A stretch of 64,000 nucleotides of DNA, taken from assembly GCF_002288925.2 (NCBI RefSeq), contig NW_022097999.1, forward strand, positions 16,669,938 through 16,733,937, written 5' to 3'. Position 1 is the first letter of the stretch. The number at the start of each line of letters is the position of its first letter. The DNA comes from Delphinapterus leucas (taxonomy: Eukaryota; Chordata; Mammalia; Artiodactyla; Monodontidae). A program made the translations under genes and the position numbers. The notes beneath the pieces are model-generated. The model searched no databases. It worked only from the letters and a program-made list of their open reading frames with translations, and was not told the origin of the DNA. Positions 10,485 to 20,551 of this stretch are shown one piece after another.

Positions 10485-10920
10485 AGAGCATCCACAACAT
10501 ACAGCTTCTACTGTGGACCAGGCACTGTGCGATGAGCTCTCACATACATCTTGCCATTCAAACCTGACAGCAAACTGGCAGAATAACTAATGAAGAAAGC
10601 TATGATATGTTTAGTGGTTTCTATACGCCAGGTGGTTTACAAGCTTTCATTCATGCCATTTTCTTAACAACTCATCAAGGTTGGAGTTATTTGTTGCATC
10701 TGGTGGAAGAGAAATCAGGAGTTCAGAAAAGCCAAATTGGTGCTCAAGACACGAACCCAGCTCTCTCACATGGGAGCTGGCGCTCCTCCCACACTGGGCA
10801 GTACAGGCAAATTTTACTGATGGGGCAGTTGCGGTTTAATAAAGTTAAATGACTTCCATGAAGTTCAGAGCTACTGGAGGGCAGAGTTGGGGCTTGAACT
10901 CAGGTGTGAGACGATCTTTC
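10485..10920 (-). repeat. Cluster of MIR SINE fragments
   Basis: Successive reverse-oriented MIR pieces are visible: 'CAGGCACTGTGCGATGAGC' near 10520, 'AGGAGTTCAGAAAAGCCAAA' with 'CACGAACCCAGCTCTC' near 10717-10765, and 'GAGTTGGGGCTTGAACTCAG' near 10882-10903. There are at least two and probably three insertions. Confidence 0.6.
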
Positions 10921-11302
10921 TCAGGCACCAAGTTGTACACACTGGGAGAGATGAGAAAGCCCATGACGTGGTGGGGAAGAAAACAGCTCAGATGAAGCTT
11001 AACTTCTCGAAGTTCCATTAACTGTGTTCCTAATGCTTCAAGGGCCTTCGAGACATTTCCTGATAGTAGCAGTTTATGGATTTTGAGCATTTTAGTAGGG
11101 CTGGCCGAGAAGGCTTTAGAAAACTACCTGTCTGTTTTGCTTTTTTCCTCCTCTTCTACTCCTATATCAGCCTCTAGAGCCTGGACATGAAGAAGTGGGC
11201 AGGAAGAGGCTAGAAGATCTTCTTTCTTGGGAATATTAAATTAGAAATGAGGTCCTGTGCCTTTGGCTGTGCTGTTTGCTGTACTTGGCCTTCAGTTGGA
11301 GG

Positions 11303-11315
11303 CCACTAGATGGCG
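11303..11315 (+). promoter_or_regulatory. CTCF-like motif
   Basis: CCACTAGATGGCG matches the CTCF core CCASYAGRKGGCR at all 13 positions and is followed by CTCAC. It lies outside any repeat I could recognise. Orientation is opposite to the promoter motifs at 1785-1815. Confidence 0.6.
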
Positions 11316-11449
11316 CTCACCCTCCATTCCTGAAACTTCTGTCTGCCAGGGGCTTATCTTCCTCCCTTCCCTTTGCACTTTAGTAACCCTATTGATAGCT
11401 AACAGTATTATTCATGTGCCCAATGCACAGCGAGGCCAAACAGACTGAA

Positions 11450-11830
11450 ATGTTGGAGTCTGGAGCAGAGAAAGGACCATACAAGGAGAGCAGGTGGCTC
11501 ATGCTCAAACGACACAAACTCTCCAATGGGTTTCAGGGAAGAAGATTTTATAGGCAAAACTTATGGGGAGGGCTGCAGGGCTTGTAACCCTCCTCTGATA
11601 GGCTGATGGTGATGTAACAGGGTGGTGCTCCAGGAATTTCCATGTCAGCCTTCTGGTTCCAACCAGTCTGAGGTCTGGGTGCTTGGGCTCAGCCTGAACT
11701 TAGCCTCCTGCATCCGGGTGGGGGGCCTTAGTTCCTGTGGAAGAACTCAGAGATAAGTATCAAAATGTTAGGTACAACCCCAGAGGAGGAACCAGGCCCA
11801 GGCCCCTGTAACTGTTTGAATCTGCCCTTT
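11450..11830 (-). repeat. Probable ERV-derived LTR remnant, family unassigned
   Basis: Reverse reading gives a TATA-like CCTATAAAATCTTC (near 11545) and stretches such as 'CTCCAATGGGTTTCAGGGAA', resembling old ERVL-type LTRs. Ends and target duplications were not found. Confidence 0.4.
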
Positions 11831-11944
11831 GGAACTCAGGGAAGGTCTAGGAGACTGAAAGCCTTCTTCCTGCAAACAAGAAACCAGGAACAGGGAAAGG
11901 CTTTTATGCCCTGGAGTTCCCCACAGGATCCTGCCTGGTTTTAA

Positions 11945-12158
11945 CTGTTATTGAGAAGTTACTCTGTGCCTAGCAAGTTACTATGCTAAGCGCTTTACAG
12001 AAATTGTCTCATTTAATCCTTACTAGGACTCTAAGGTAGGCGTTGTTATCCTTAACTTACAAATGAGGATACATAACTTGCCCAAGAAACGAAGCTAGTG
12101 CTGGCTGGGTCAAGGCAGGATTTAAACTAGGTCAGCTGACTTAGAGCTTTGACCTTGT
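11945..12158 (-). repeat. MIR SINE
   Basis: Reverse MIR order: 'CTCTGTGCCTAGCAAGTTAC', 'GCTAAGCGCTTTACAGAAAT', 'CTCATTTAATCCTTACTAGG', 'AAATGAGGATACATAACTTG' and 'GCAGGATTTAAACTAGGTCA'. Confidence 0.85.
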
Positions 12159-12164
12159 CGGGGA

Positions 12165-12700
12165 GGAAAAAAAACTTCCTCTCCCCTTCTCGTTTCTTCT
12201 GGATGGCCTAAGAATTAAATTGACATGAGACAGATTAACAGGAGGGAAAATCAAATTTAATTACATACATACAGGAGTTCCGTAAGAATATGGGTCCTAA
12301 GAACAAGTTAGTCAATTGAAGCTGGTATGCCATCTGAGGGAAGGAAAGTGGGTAGAGGTTAGGACTGCAAAGGGAAGGAAGGCAATTTACAGGAAAATGA
12401 ACAAGAGCAAATGTTTGCTGGGCCATGCAGAGACCATGAGGTGGAGAGGACTTTGGTGCAACAGGCCTTGCTAACTTTCCCCCGGATGACCACACCTGGT
12501 TCATATTATGCTTTAGTTACCCACGGTGATACTTCTTTTTCCTGAAACAGGCCCTTTATCTAAATTCTTCTGAACGGTTAAGGGGAGGAGGTAAAAGGGC
12601 TTGCTGAGCCTTTGTTTCTTAAAAACTATCAGTCTAAATTAATCCTCAAGCCAAAGAGGCACATTTTGGGGTGGCAGGTTTTGTTCCCTTCTAACCTCTA
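12165..12700 (-). repeat. Probable ERVL-type LTR remnant, family unassigned
   Basis: 'TTGACATGAGACAGATTAAC' followed by 'GGAGGGAAAATCAAATTTAA' and a terminal 'GGGGTGGCAGGTTTTGTTCC' look like an old LTR read in reverse. This rests on general resemblance. No TG/CA ends or target duplication could be defined. Confidence 0.4.
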
Positions 12701-12849
12701 CCCATTCTACTGTCTCCCCAGCCATCCCATAATGATGACGACTGAGTGCTTACTATGGGTTAGACATTGTGGTAAGTGGTTCATAAAGTTTGCTTCATTT
12801 GAAACTCATAATGTTCTCACCAAAAAAAAAGATAAATACATGAGGTGAT

Positions 12850-13674
12850 GAATGTGAAGGAATCCACATTTCAATGGTGGGAATCCTTATGAAACAGGAG
12901 GGAAGGGGGCAGGGCACAACCTTTAAAAGAGTGACACAGCCATAGGACATGACAGAAACTGGTTAGAACCAACTAGGTCCAAGATGGTGGAAGATTAGAC
13001 TTCCAGTGGACCTTGAGCCTCGTTATACGCTCATTGTAATACATTAGCATATGCTAAATGTCACACCCACAGGCACCACAACAGTTCTGAGGCTAACCAT
13101 CAAAGGTCAAAAAGTGCGCGGTGGCCCAATCCCTGGAAATCTCCACCCCTTCCCCAAATAGTTGGAATAATCCTCCCACTGGTTAGCCTTCGAAATTACC
13201 CAGCCCATAAAAACTAACCACGCCATACTTTGGGGCCTCTCACCTTTTTTTTTTTTTTGCGGTACACGGGCCTCTCACTGTTGTGGCCTCTCCCGTTGCG
13301 GAGCACAGGCTCCGGACGCGCAGGCTCAGCGGCCATGGCTCACAGGCCCAGCCGCTCTGCGGCATGTGGGATCTTCCCAGACCGGGGTACGAACCCGTGT
13401 TCCCTGAATCGGCAGGCGGACTCTCAACCACTGCGCCACCAGGGAAGTCCCCTCTCACCTTTCGAGATGGCCCACACTGTGTCTGTGGAGTGTGTTTCTC
13501 CCAGGGCTGTTCTTACCTTTTGAGACGGACCCCACATTCTGTCTATGGAATGTGTATCTCTCTAAATAAATCCACTTCTTACCTATCACTTTGTCTCTCC
13601 CTGAATTCCTTCTGTGATGAGACATAAAGAACCTGAGCTTCATGAAGTCCTGAGACCAGGTGTGTGATCTCAAT
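12850..13674 (+). mobile_element. ERV LTR (probable class I), interrupted by a SINE
   Basis: Between about 12850 and 13674 lies one block that reads as an LTR once the SINE at 13248-13450 is set aside: a TATA-like CCCATAAAAAC near 13204, and an AATAAA polyadenylation signal (CTAAATAAATCC) near 13562 followed by T/C-rich U5-like sequence. A short internal repeat ('GATGGCCCACACTGTGTCTG' and 'GACGGACCCCACATTCTGTC', each followed by TGGARTGTGT) brackets this region. Boundaries and family are uncertain. No internal retroviral genes are present, so it would be a solo LTR. Confidence 0.5.
13248..13450 (-). repeat. Young CHR-type SINE, A-tailed
   Basis: Reverse orientation: poly-T, GCGGTACACGGGCC, ending GCCACCAGGGAAGTC. 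Flanked by the exact 12-bp target-site duplication CCTCTCACCTTT at 13236-13247 and 13451-13462. It lies within the LTR-like block around it. Confidence 0.93.
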
Positions 13675-13690
13675 GAAAAGACTGTGGGTT

Positions 13691-13974
13691 TGGCACAGTG
13701 GTTAAGAATCCGCTTGTCAATGCAGGCTATACGGGTTCAAGCCCTGGCCCAGGAAGATCTCACATGCCTCAGAGTAACTAAGCCCGTGAGCCACAACTAC
13801 TGAAGCCCACGCGCCTAGAGCCCATGCTCCACAACAAGAGAAGCCACCACAGTGAGAAGCCCGCGCACTGCAACGAAGAGTAGCCCCCGCTCGCCGCAAC
13901 TAGAGAAAGCCCATGAGCAGCAACAAAGACCCAACGCAGCCAAAAATAAATTAAAATTAAAAAAGAAAAGACTG
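13691..13974 (+). repeat. CHR-type SINE, A-rich tail, 5' truncated
   Basis: Begins inside the head (TGGCACAGTGGTTAAGAATC), lacking GGGCTTCCC. Carries GGTTCAAGCCC and ends AAAAATAAATTAAAATTAAAAAA. Exact 16-bp target-site duplication GAAAAGACTGTGGGTT at 13675-13690 and 13975-13990. Confidence 0.95.
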
Positions 13975-14034
13975 TGGGTTCAAGTCCCAAATCTGAGCTA
14001 TGTGGTTTCACTTTCACACTATATATGTATACAA

Positions 14035-14260
14035 GTCATAACACAGTACACTCTAAATAGCTTACCGTTTTATTTGTCAATTATCCCTATAAAAAACAAC
14101 CTCTTAAGACCCTAGGAGGTAAGTACGATTATTCTCCCTCACTTTAAAAGTGAGAAGATTGAGGGACAGAAAGGCTAAATTATTGCCAAGTTGCAGCTAA
14201 TAAATAGTGGGAGTCAGACTAGAATGCAGATTTCCTAGGCTATGAAACCCAAGAAGGCTT
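14035..14260 (-). repeat. MIR SINE
   Basis: Reverse MIR landmarks: 'CCCTAGGAGGTAAGTACGAT', 'AAAAGTGAGAAGATTGAGGG' and 'GCAGCTAATAAATAGTGGGA'. Confidence 0.75.
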
Positions 14261-14261
14261 A

Positions 14262-14780
14262 CCTTCTGAGGGATGACGAAAAATGAGAATATTGGTCAAC
14301 TCGGATTCAGTGGGGCCCTAGGATTCAGGAGCCACCTGAAGATTCTCTCTGTCGTCACCTTCTGCCTCTTGGAAGAGAGCTCTTCTCAGTGGGCTTACAC
14401 TGCTGGGAGGCAGCCCAGGCTTTGAGTCAAATCCAGCCTCAACTCCTGGCTCTGTGTGACGTCAACTTCCCTTCGGCATAACTTCTTTCCGCTTCTGCTC
14501 CCTCAGCTGTAAAAGTGCAGGTATCACAGTTCCAGTCCTGAAGTGTTGCTCTGAATCCAGAGTCCAGGCGGGAAAGGGGTTTTCAAGAAATGGTGTCCCC
14601 TTCCCCTCCCTCTCAGAGCCCCCATGCGTAAGGAGGCCCAGGAGGAGAATTGGGCACGACTTTTCCTAAGTGGGTCAGGGTTAGAGGCCCTTTAAGATTG
14701 ACACCACCCTTTCTGGAGATGCTGAGAGAAGCAATTCTTGAATCCATTTATTTGTGGATTTGCTCACTGCCTCTCTCTCC
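14262..14780. other. Intergenic, nothing recognised
   Basis: No gene or repeat could be identified; it includes part of a low-similarity MIR-like segment near 14400-14520. Confidence 0.45.
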
Positions 14781-14785
14781 TAGAC

Positions 14786-14993
14786 CAGCATCCTCCAATA
14801 GAACATTCTGCAATAATGGCAATGTGCTATACCTACACTGCCCAATGCAGTGGCCAAGAGTCACAAGTGTCTTTTGAGTACTTGGCTTGTGGCTACTTAA
14901 AGTGAGGAAATACATTTTAACTTTTATTTGGTTTCAGTTACTTTACATAGAAATAGCCGCATGAAGCTAGTGGCTACCTGATTGGACAGCAAA
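14786..14993 (+). mobile_element. Non-autonomous hAT (MER58-like) DNA transposon
   Basis: Starts CAGCATCCTCCAATAGAAC and ends 'GATTGGACAGCA', the imperfect inverted termini of the family whose consensus begins 'cagtgctgtccaatagaa'. Inside, 'GTGGCTACTTAAAGTGAGGA' and 'AAGCTAGTGGCTACCTGATT' agree. The family number is from memory. Confidence 0.65.
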
Positions 14994-15034
14994 CCTCTAG
15001 GGAGTGCAGAGTTCACTGCTGCACTGCCCAGAGG

Positions 15035-15095
15035 CTGGCATAGCATGTGCCCTTAGAAAATATTGGATAAATATCTTTCAAATGAATGAATGCGG
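15035..15095 (+). repeat. L2 LINE 3'-end fragment
   Basis: 'CTGGCATAGCATGTGCCC' then 'AAAATATTGGATAAATATC' and 'AAATGAATGAATG' match the L2 terminus. Confidence 0.55.
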
Positions 15096-15246
15096 ATAAT
15101 TCACTTTGAATCTTCCTAAACTACACCAGTAGGAAGAAATTCCTGTGCATGTAGGAAGGCTTGGCGTCTGTGATAGCCAGAGGACTGGTGAACACCATTT
15201 TCAGGAAAGAGAGAGAAGAAGAGGAGACCATCAGATTTGCAGGCAT

Positions 15247-15567
15247 TGGACTTCCCTGGTAACACAGTGGTTAAGAATCCGCCTGCCAATGCAGGGGACA
15301 CTGGATTGAGCCCTGGTCCAGGAAGATCCCACATGCCGCGAAGCAACTAAGCCCATGTGCCACAACTACTGAGCTTGCGTGCCACAACTACTGAAGCCCG
15401 AGCGCCTAGAGCCCGTGCTCTGCAACAAGAGAAGCCACCACAATGAGAAGGCTGCACACATGAAGAGTAGCTCCTGCTCGCTGCAACTAGAGAAAGCCCG
15501 CATGCAGCAACGAAGACCCAACACAGCCAAAAATAAATAAATAAATAAATTTATTTTAAAAACCCAA
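15247..15567 (+). repeat. Older CHR-type SINE, AAATAAAT-tailed
   Basis: Head TGGACTTCCCTGGTAAC, an extra internal 'CCACAACTACTGA' repeat, and tail AAATAAATAAATAAAT. The target-site duplication GATTT(G/T)CAGGCAT at 15234-15246 and 15568-15580 differs at one base, so this copy is older than the exact-TSD copies. Confidence 0.92.
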
Positions 15568-15580
15568 GATTTTCAGGCAT

Positions 15581-16150
15581 CCTCTAAGGGAGAGAGTCTG
15601 AAACAACAGACTGTGGTCTATGTCTGGAGGAAGTTGAGGAACACTTATCTCCTCTCCAGTTTGTTGTATTTTACTTCTCCTTCAGAGATTAGGAATCAAG
15701 CCCTGAAAGTGGAAAGGAAACTGTGGGCTTGATGGCAGAGACCCCAAGGAAGGAAGGAAGGAACTGGAGAGACTGTATCACTCATCACAGCAACCCTGAG
15801 GGAAAGAGACCCCAGAAGGCGGGAAAACGACAGGGCCCTTGGGCTTGTGCAGGAAGGAAGGGAACAGAGCTGTCACCCTGGGGAGTTAACAGTCTGGAGA
15901 CTCATCCAACTCAGTTACCATCATAATCCCTACTTTGAAGTTAAAATCGGAGAACCGAGAATACTGACTCTTTCTTTTCCTGCCTATGGAGTCTCTGTGG
16001 CCTAAGGCTCCAGCTGTTTCTCTCGTTCTCTTACAGGCCTAGTGTAAATTCATCATCAATATTTCGTGAGCAGGTTCTGAGACCCGTGGCCTCGATGGAT
16101 TCCATCAGTTAATCCTTCAACAGAGCTCTGAGAGTGATGGTCTTAGGTAA
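15581..16150. other. Intergenic, nothing recognised
   Basis: No gene or repeat recognised. The open frame at 15723-15926 has no known similarity. Confidence 0.5.
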
Positions 16151-16154
16151 CATT

Positions 16155-16392
16155 AGGTAACACTTATTGGCCATTTATTATGTGCCAAGCTCTGCTCTAA
16201 GTCTTCAAATGTTCACAACCGCCCCCTGCTCCCCGTGGGTAGGTGTAAGTACCATCATCATCATTCCTCAATTTACAAACTAGGATCCTGTGACCTAGGA
16301 GTGTGGAGTAGCTTTGCCCAAGGCTGTAACGCTAGTAAGCAACACAGCTGGGACTCAAACCCCGGGCAACTGGGCTTTAGAAATTACATCAT
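16155..16392 (-). repeat. MIR SINE
   Basis: 'CACTTATTGGCCATTTATTA', 'TGTGCCAAGCTCTGCTCTAA', 'AACGCTAGTAAGCAACACAG' and 'CTGGGACTCAAACCCCGGGC' give reverse MIR order. Confidence 0.85.
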
Positions 16393-16394
16393 AC

Positions 16395-16605
16395 TGCCAG
16401 GTTCTGAGAGTTACCTTCTGTGTATTAACTCCTTTGCTCTTCACAGTAAGCCTATGAGATGGACATAATTGTTATCATACCCGTTTTATAGGTGAGGAAA
16501 CTGATGTTCAACAAAGTTAGGTAGCTTGTCCCAAATTATACAGTTGGTTAGGGCTGGGGCCAGGATTTGAACCTAGGTAGTTGGACTTCAGTGGTCACTC
16601 TCAGC
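16395..16605 (-). repeat. Second MIR SINE in tandem
   Basis: 'ACCCGTTTTATAGGTGAGGA', 'AACTGATGTTCAACAAAGTT' and 'GCCAGGATTTGAACCTAGGT' mark a second reverse MIR directly after the first. Confidence 0.85.
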
Positions 16606-16619
16606 GCCACTAGGGTGGA

Positions 16620-17145
16620 TCTACTGGGTTGAATGATACCCCCCTGCCCCACATCCCCATTCAAGTCCTTCCCAGAACCTCAGAATGTAACCTTATTTAG
16701 AAACAGAGTTGTTGCAGATGTAATTGGTTAAGATGAGGTTATACTGGAGTGGGAGGGGGGCTTAATCCAACGTGACTGGTAATCTTATACGAAGAGAAGA
16801 GACACACAGACACCCAGGGGAGACAGTCATGTGATGATGGAGGCAGACATTGCAGTGATGCATCTACTGGGTTGGCCAAAAAGTTCATTCGGGGTGTCCA
16901 TGGCACTAAAACCCGAACGAACTTTTTGGCCAACCCAATACAAACCAAGGAATGCCAAGGATTTCTGCCAAACACTGGAAGCTAGGACAAGGCAAGGAAG
17001 TATCCTCCCCTAGAGCCTTCATAGGGAGTATGGCCCTGCCGATGCCTTGATTTCATACTCCTAGCCTCCAGAACTCTGACAGAATAAAGTTCTAAGTCAC
17101 TCAGTTTGTGGTACTTTGTTACAGCAGCCCTAGAAAACTAGTGTA
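16620..17145 (+). repeat. MLT1-type MaLR LTR
   Basis: Opens 'GGGTTGAATGATACCCCC', continues 'CCTCAGAATGTAACCTTATT', 'AATCCAACGTGACTGGTAAT' and 'GATTTCATACTCCTAGCCTC', has an AATAAAG near 17083, and ends 'GCAGCCCTAGAAAACTAGTG'. These are the classic MLT1 landmarks in order. It is a solo LTR, interrupted by a mariner hairpin. Confidence 0.85.
16867..16938. mobile_element. Mariner-derived hairpin MITE
   Basis: About 72 bp with long inverted repeats: TGGGTTGGCCAAAAAGTTC on the left and its near-exact complement GAACTTTTTGGCCAACCCA on the right. Flanked by TA dinucleotides (16865-16866, 16939-16940), the mariner target duplication. The sequence resembles the cetartiodactyl mariner family. It sits inside the MLT1 LTR. 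Confidence 0.9.
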
Positions 17146-17394
17146 GTGGGATATACATTCCAGGATGGAGAAGGTACTATTCTGTAGCTTGCTGACTAAA
17201 GAAGCCTCAACTTTGGAGTGTTTCCAAAAACTAAGGTTAAGGATATAATTTGGTGATGATGGGGGAAGAGGTAAGAGAATAAAAGGGGGATCCTGACTCC
17301 ACACTTTAGTGACTGTGCTTTCCCCACACAACCAGGAAGGCAGAGAGCCAGTTGGTCTGTGCCTGCCCTTAGTTATCTGTTAGGTTCAGACTTT

Positions 17395-17580
17395 GGAGCA
17401 AATACCTAATGCCTGGTGAACTTAAATTTTTTAACTTCTCTAAGCCTCTGTTTCCTTCTCTGCAAAGGTGGTGATAACAGTATTCTTTAACTTGAGAGAT
17501 GCTATGAGGATTAAATGAGATAATACAAATTATGTCCCCGGGTACCCATAGTAAGCCCTCAGTGAATTATAGCTGTTATT
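17395..17580 (+). repeat. MIR SINE
   Basis: 'TTAACTTCTCTAAGCCTCTG', 'TTTCCTTCTCTGCAAAGGTG', 'GCTATGAGGATTAAATGAGA' and 'GTAAGCCCTCAGTGAATTAT' are in plus order. Confidence 0.85.
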
Positions 17581-17796
17581 CTTCCCAGAATTGGCAAAAA
17601 GACTGAGGAAAGAGATGGCATCAGGCCTAGATGGTTTATGTTCTGGGATGAACTCAATGATTGGAGGGTTGAACCTGCAGTCTCCAAGGTCTTTTCTGGT
17701 TTTATAATTCCCCTCCTTTTCCTGGCCCTTCTCAGATTCAAGAGCTGGGATCCGTGAAATATTTTACTATACATACCCTTACTCTTCTTTCCTCAT

Positions 17797-17809
17797 CCAG
17801 TAGGTGGCG
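17797..17809 (+). promoter_or_regulatory. CTCF-like motif
   Basis: CCAGTAGGTGGCG matches the CTCF core CCASYAGRKGGCR at all 13 positions and is followed by ATAAG. It is in apparently unique sequence, same orientation as the motif at 11303. Confidence 0.6.
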
Positions 17810-18161
17810 ATAAGTCTCCATCATTTTTCTTCATCCAGCGTTTACTCTTCAGCCCTGACACGGGCTGTGCTGTTCGATGGGACCATTGAGAGTGGTGGAA
17901 ACAATTGAGATTGAGGGGGCTCCCTTGGGAAAAATTCAGCACCCCTCAGGGCACAAATAGGCCTTCATTTCCAGGGGGACTTCTCTAGAGCTCTTCTGAA
18001 AGTGTTTATCCCCAACACAGTAAGCACAGATACAAAATTTATAACAAAACGCCTTCTATTTTGTTCCCAGAACGAGGATACATTATCTCCCTAAATTCCA
18101 GAAGGGATGCAGTCCTAAGGGTCAAGATGTGAACCCCATCTGACTGGTAAATCTCATGTCT

Positions 18162-18315
18162 CAGTGCATTCTGGACCCACAGTGTGGGCATCAGTTGGGA
18201 GCTTCTTAGAAATGCAGAATGTCAGGCTTCATCCCAGACCCGTTGAATCAGAATCTGCAGTTTAACCAGCAACCCAGGTGACACATATACTCCTTAAAAT
18301 TTGAGAAGTTCTGGC
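18162..18315 (+). mobile_element. MER5A hAT element
   Basis: Starts CAGTGCATTCTGGACCC, with 'GAATGTCAGGCTTCATCCCA', 'TTGAATCAGAATCTGCAGTT', and ends 'TTTGAGAAGTTCTGG', following the MER5A consensus from end to end with substitutions. Confidence 0.8.
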
Positions 18316-18404
18316 CTATAGATCTCAGAAGGAAACGATTCCTCCTGCCAGCCCCATAATTAGTTCTCTTTAATTCAGTGGAGAGTGAAAAGCTCTCATC
18401 GTTA

Positions 18405-18590
18405 TCATGTGTCATATTTACAAAGAGCGTTATTATTCCTAGAGTACATTTATACACATATATTGTCCTGTTTGATTGCAGCAATACTTTAGCTCAATCC
18501 CACTGATAGCTGAGGAAAGGAGGCTCAGAGGTGCAAGGCTACCCATGGGTAGAAATGAGAAGTGAGCTCAGGTTTTCCTAAGTCCATAGT
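18405..18590 (-). repeat. MIR SINE fragment
   Basis: 'TACAAAGAGCGTTATTATTC', 'TAGCTGAGGAAAGGAGGCTC' and 'GAGCTCAGGTTTTCCTAAGT' show reverse MIR. Confidence 0.6.
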
Positions 18591-18604
18591 GATTGGATTT
18601 CAAA

Positions 18605-18850
18605 GCAGTAATAGAAATAATAGCTCACCTTTAGCGCTCACTATGTACCAGGCTGTATGCTAAATGCTAAGTGCATTATTTCATATAATCCTCCTGGCAA
18701 TTCTAAGGAGAGGGTACTATTATTATCACCATTTCACGAATGAAAAAACTGAAGAGTAGAGAGGTCAATACACTGGCCCGAGGCCACACAGCTGCTAAAG
18801 AAAGAACTGATTTAGAAGCCAGTATGACTCCAAGCCCCAGAGCTTAAACA
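18605..18850 (-). repeat. MIR SINE
   Basis: 'GCGCTCACTATGTACCAGGC', 'GGGTACTATTATTATCACCA', 'TTTCACGAATGAAAAAACTG' and 'GGCCACACAGCTGCTAAAG' give near full-length reverse MIR. Confidence 0.88.
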
Positions 18851-19019
18851 TGCAGTTTATAATCTCCCTGAGGGTTCTGTGAATTCCTTGTATATATGTC
18901 ATTTTGAAACACTTGCCTATGATTATAATGTACATTTGAGTAAATCATTATTTTGAGCTTAAAATTAATAACTATACCAGAACAGTTTCTTCCCCAATAT
19001 TTAGTTCCTTCTTTTAGCA

Positions 19020-19468
19020 CCTATATTAGTTTCCTAGGGCAGCCGTAACAAAGTACCATGAACTGGATGGCTTAAAACAACAGAGATGTATTCTTTCCCA
19101 GTTCTGGGGGCTAGAAGTATGCAATTAAGACATCTGCAGCGCCATGCTCCCTCTGAAATCTGTAGGGGAGGATCCTTCCTCGCGTCTTCCTAGCCTCCAG
19201 TGATTTGCCGGTAGTCCTTGGAGTTCTGTGGCTTGCTGCAGCATGACGCTAATCTCTGCCTCTGTCTTCACATGGTGTTCTTTCCTCATGTGTCTTCTTT
19301 TAAGGACATCAGTCATGTTGGATTAACAGAACTTCTTACTCTACAATGACCTCATTTTAACTCATTATATCTACAATGACCTTATACCCAAGTAAGGTCA
19401 CTTTTTGAGGTACTGGGGGTTAGGACTTCAAAATCTTTTTTGGAGGGGACACAGTTCAACCTATAAAG
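19020..19468 (-). repeat. MLT1-type MaLR LTR
   Basis: Reads as reverse MLT1: starts 'ATTAGTTTCCTAGGGCAGCC', 'AACTGGATGGCTTAAAACAA', 'GTTCTGGGGGCTAGAAGTAT', and ends 'GGAGGGGACACAGTTCAACC' TATAA. Solo LTR. Confidence 0.85.
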
Positions 19469-19474
19469 TATATT

Positions 19475-19695
19475 GTAAAGTAGAACAGTGGCCAGGTGTG
19501 TGGGTTCCAGAACCAGAGTGCCAGGGTTCATAACCTGGCTCTGTCACATAAGCTGGGTGATTGAGAGTAAGTTACTTAGACTATCTGAGCTTCATTTTTC
19601 CCCTCTGTAAATCAGGAGAATCTCATGGGATTGTCATGAATTAATACACCTAAAGCATCTGCCTAGAAAGGTGTTGTAGTATAAACCACTGGTGC
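19475..19695 (+). repeat. MIR SINE
   Basis: 'GGTTCCAGAACCAGAGTGCC', 'AGGGTTCATAACCTGGCTCT', 'CTGTAAATCAGGAGAATCTC' and 'GATTGTCATGAATTAATACA' in plus order. Confidence 0.8.
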
Positions 19696-20550
19696 CCCTC
19701 CCAGATCCTTTACTAGGTTGTGCACCCATTCTGATCCATGGCTAACAACTCCAACCTGTGAACTTCTGTGGAGAATTGTCTTTGGCTGACAGGAACCACC
19801 TTGTTGGAGATGCCTGGGAGGTTGACCTCTCTCCCTTCCCCGCTTCCCAGTTTACTGACCAAGCCTAGACTTCATCTGAGATCACATCCTTGCTCAGCTT
19901 TTTCCTATTGCCTCACACCCATACAGGTCCTTCCTGAGCACATGGCCTCAACAAGTCACATGCATCTGAGTCCCTGCCTCAGGCTCTGCTTCTAGGGAAC
20001 CCAACTTGACCCAAGTACCCAGGATAAAAGCATTAGATTGATGTTGTTATTATCATTTTCAAGGAGCCAGGACTTCACCTCCCAGTCTTCCTGCCTTTTC
20101 CATGATTTCGTACTGCGATTGTGTCTTATTTTTCCTGCCATTTGTCTTGTAATGCCGAGGATGGCAAAACTTTCCACACACACTGACTGATTTCTGGACT
20201 GAGATCGTCCCAGCTACACGCAGGGGAGGCTGCTTCTTCACGGCTCCTGGCCACCTCTGAGAGTGGAGTGCTTCTCTTCACTTTATCTCAATGCTGGATT
20301 GCTACAGGCTCTTCTTTACTTCACTATGACAGCCTACTCCTTAGTGCTCACTCCTCCGACATTTGTATAGAGAACAAAGCCTGTTTTGTGGTGGGATCAG
20401 GCTTAGTAACTGTTTTTGGTTCAGGCTAACACTGTTCTACCTGTCTGTCCCCAGGTTGGCTGGGTACATGTTAGCCCTGCCCACATTATCATCATCATTA
20501 TAATCACAGCTACCACTTAGAGAATGACTGTGCCAGTCAGGATATAGTAT
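19696..20550. other. Intergenic; possible undetermined old repeat
   Basis: 'CTCAGGCTCTGCTTCTAGGG' followed by 'AACCCAACTTGACCCAAG' near 19979-20014 looks like the end of an old dispersed repeat that I cannot name. The rest shows no gene. Confidence 0.4.
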
Positions 20551-20551
20551 A

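Noticed and set aside
16602..16620. A further CTCF-like site, GCCACTAGGGTGGAT
   Set aside because: The GGTGGA end breaks the RKGGCR part of the core; too weak to list with the others.
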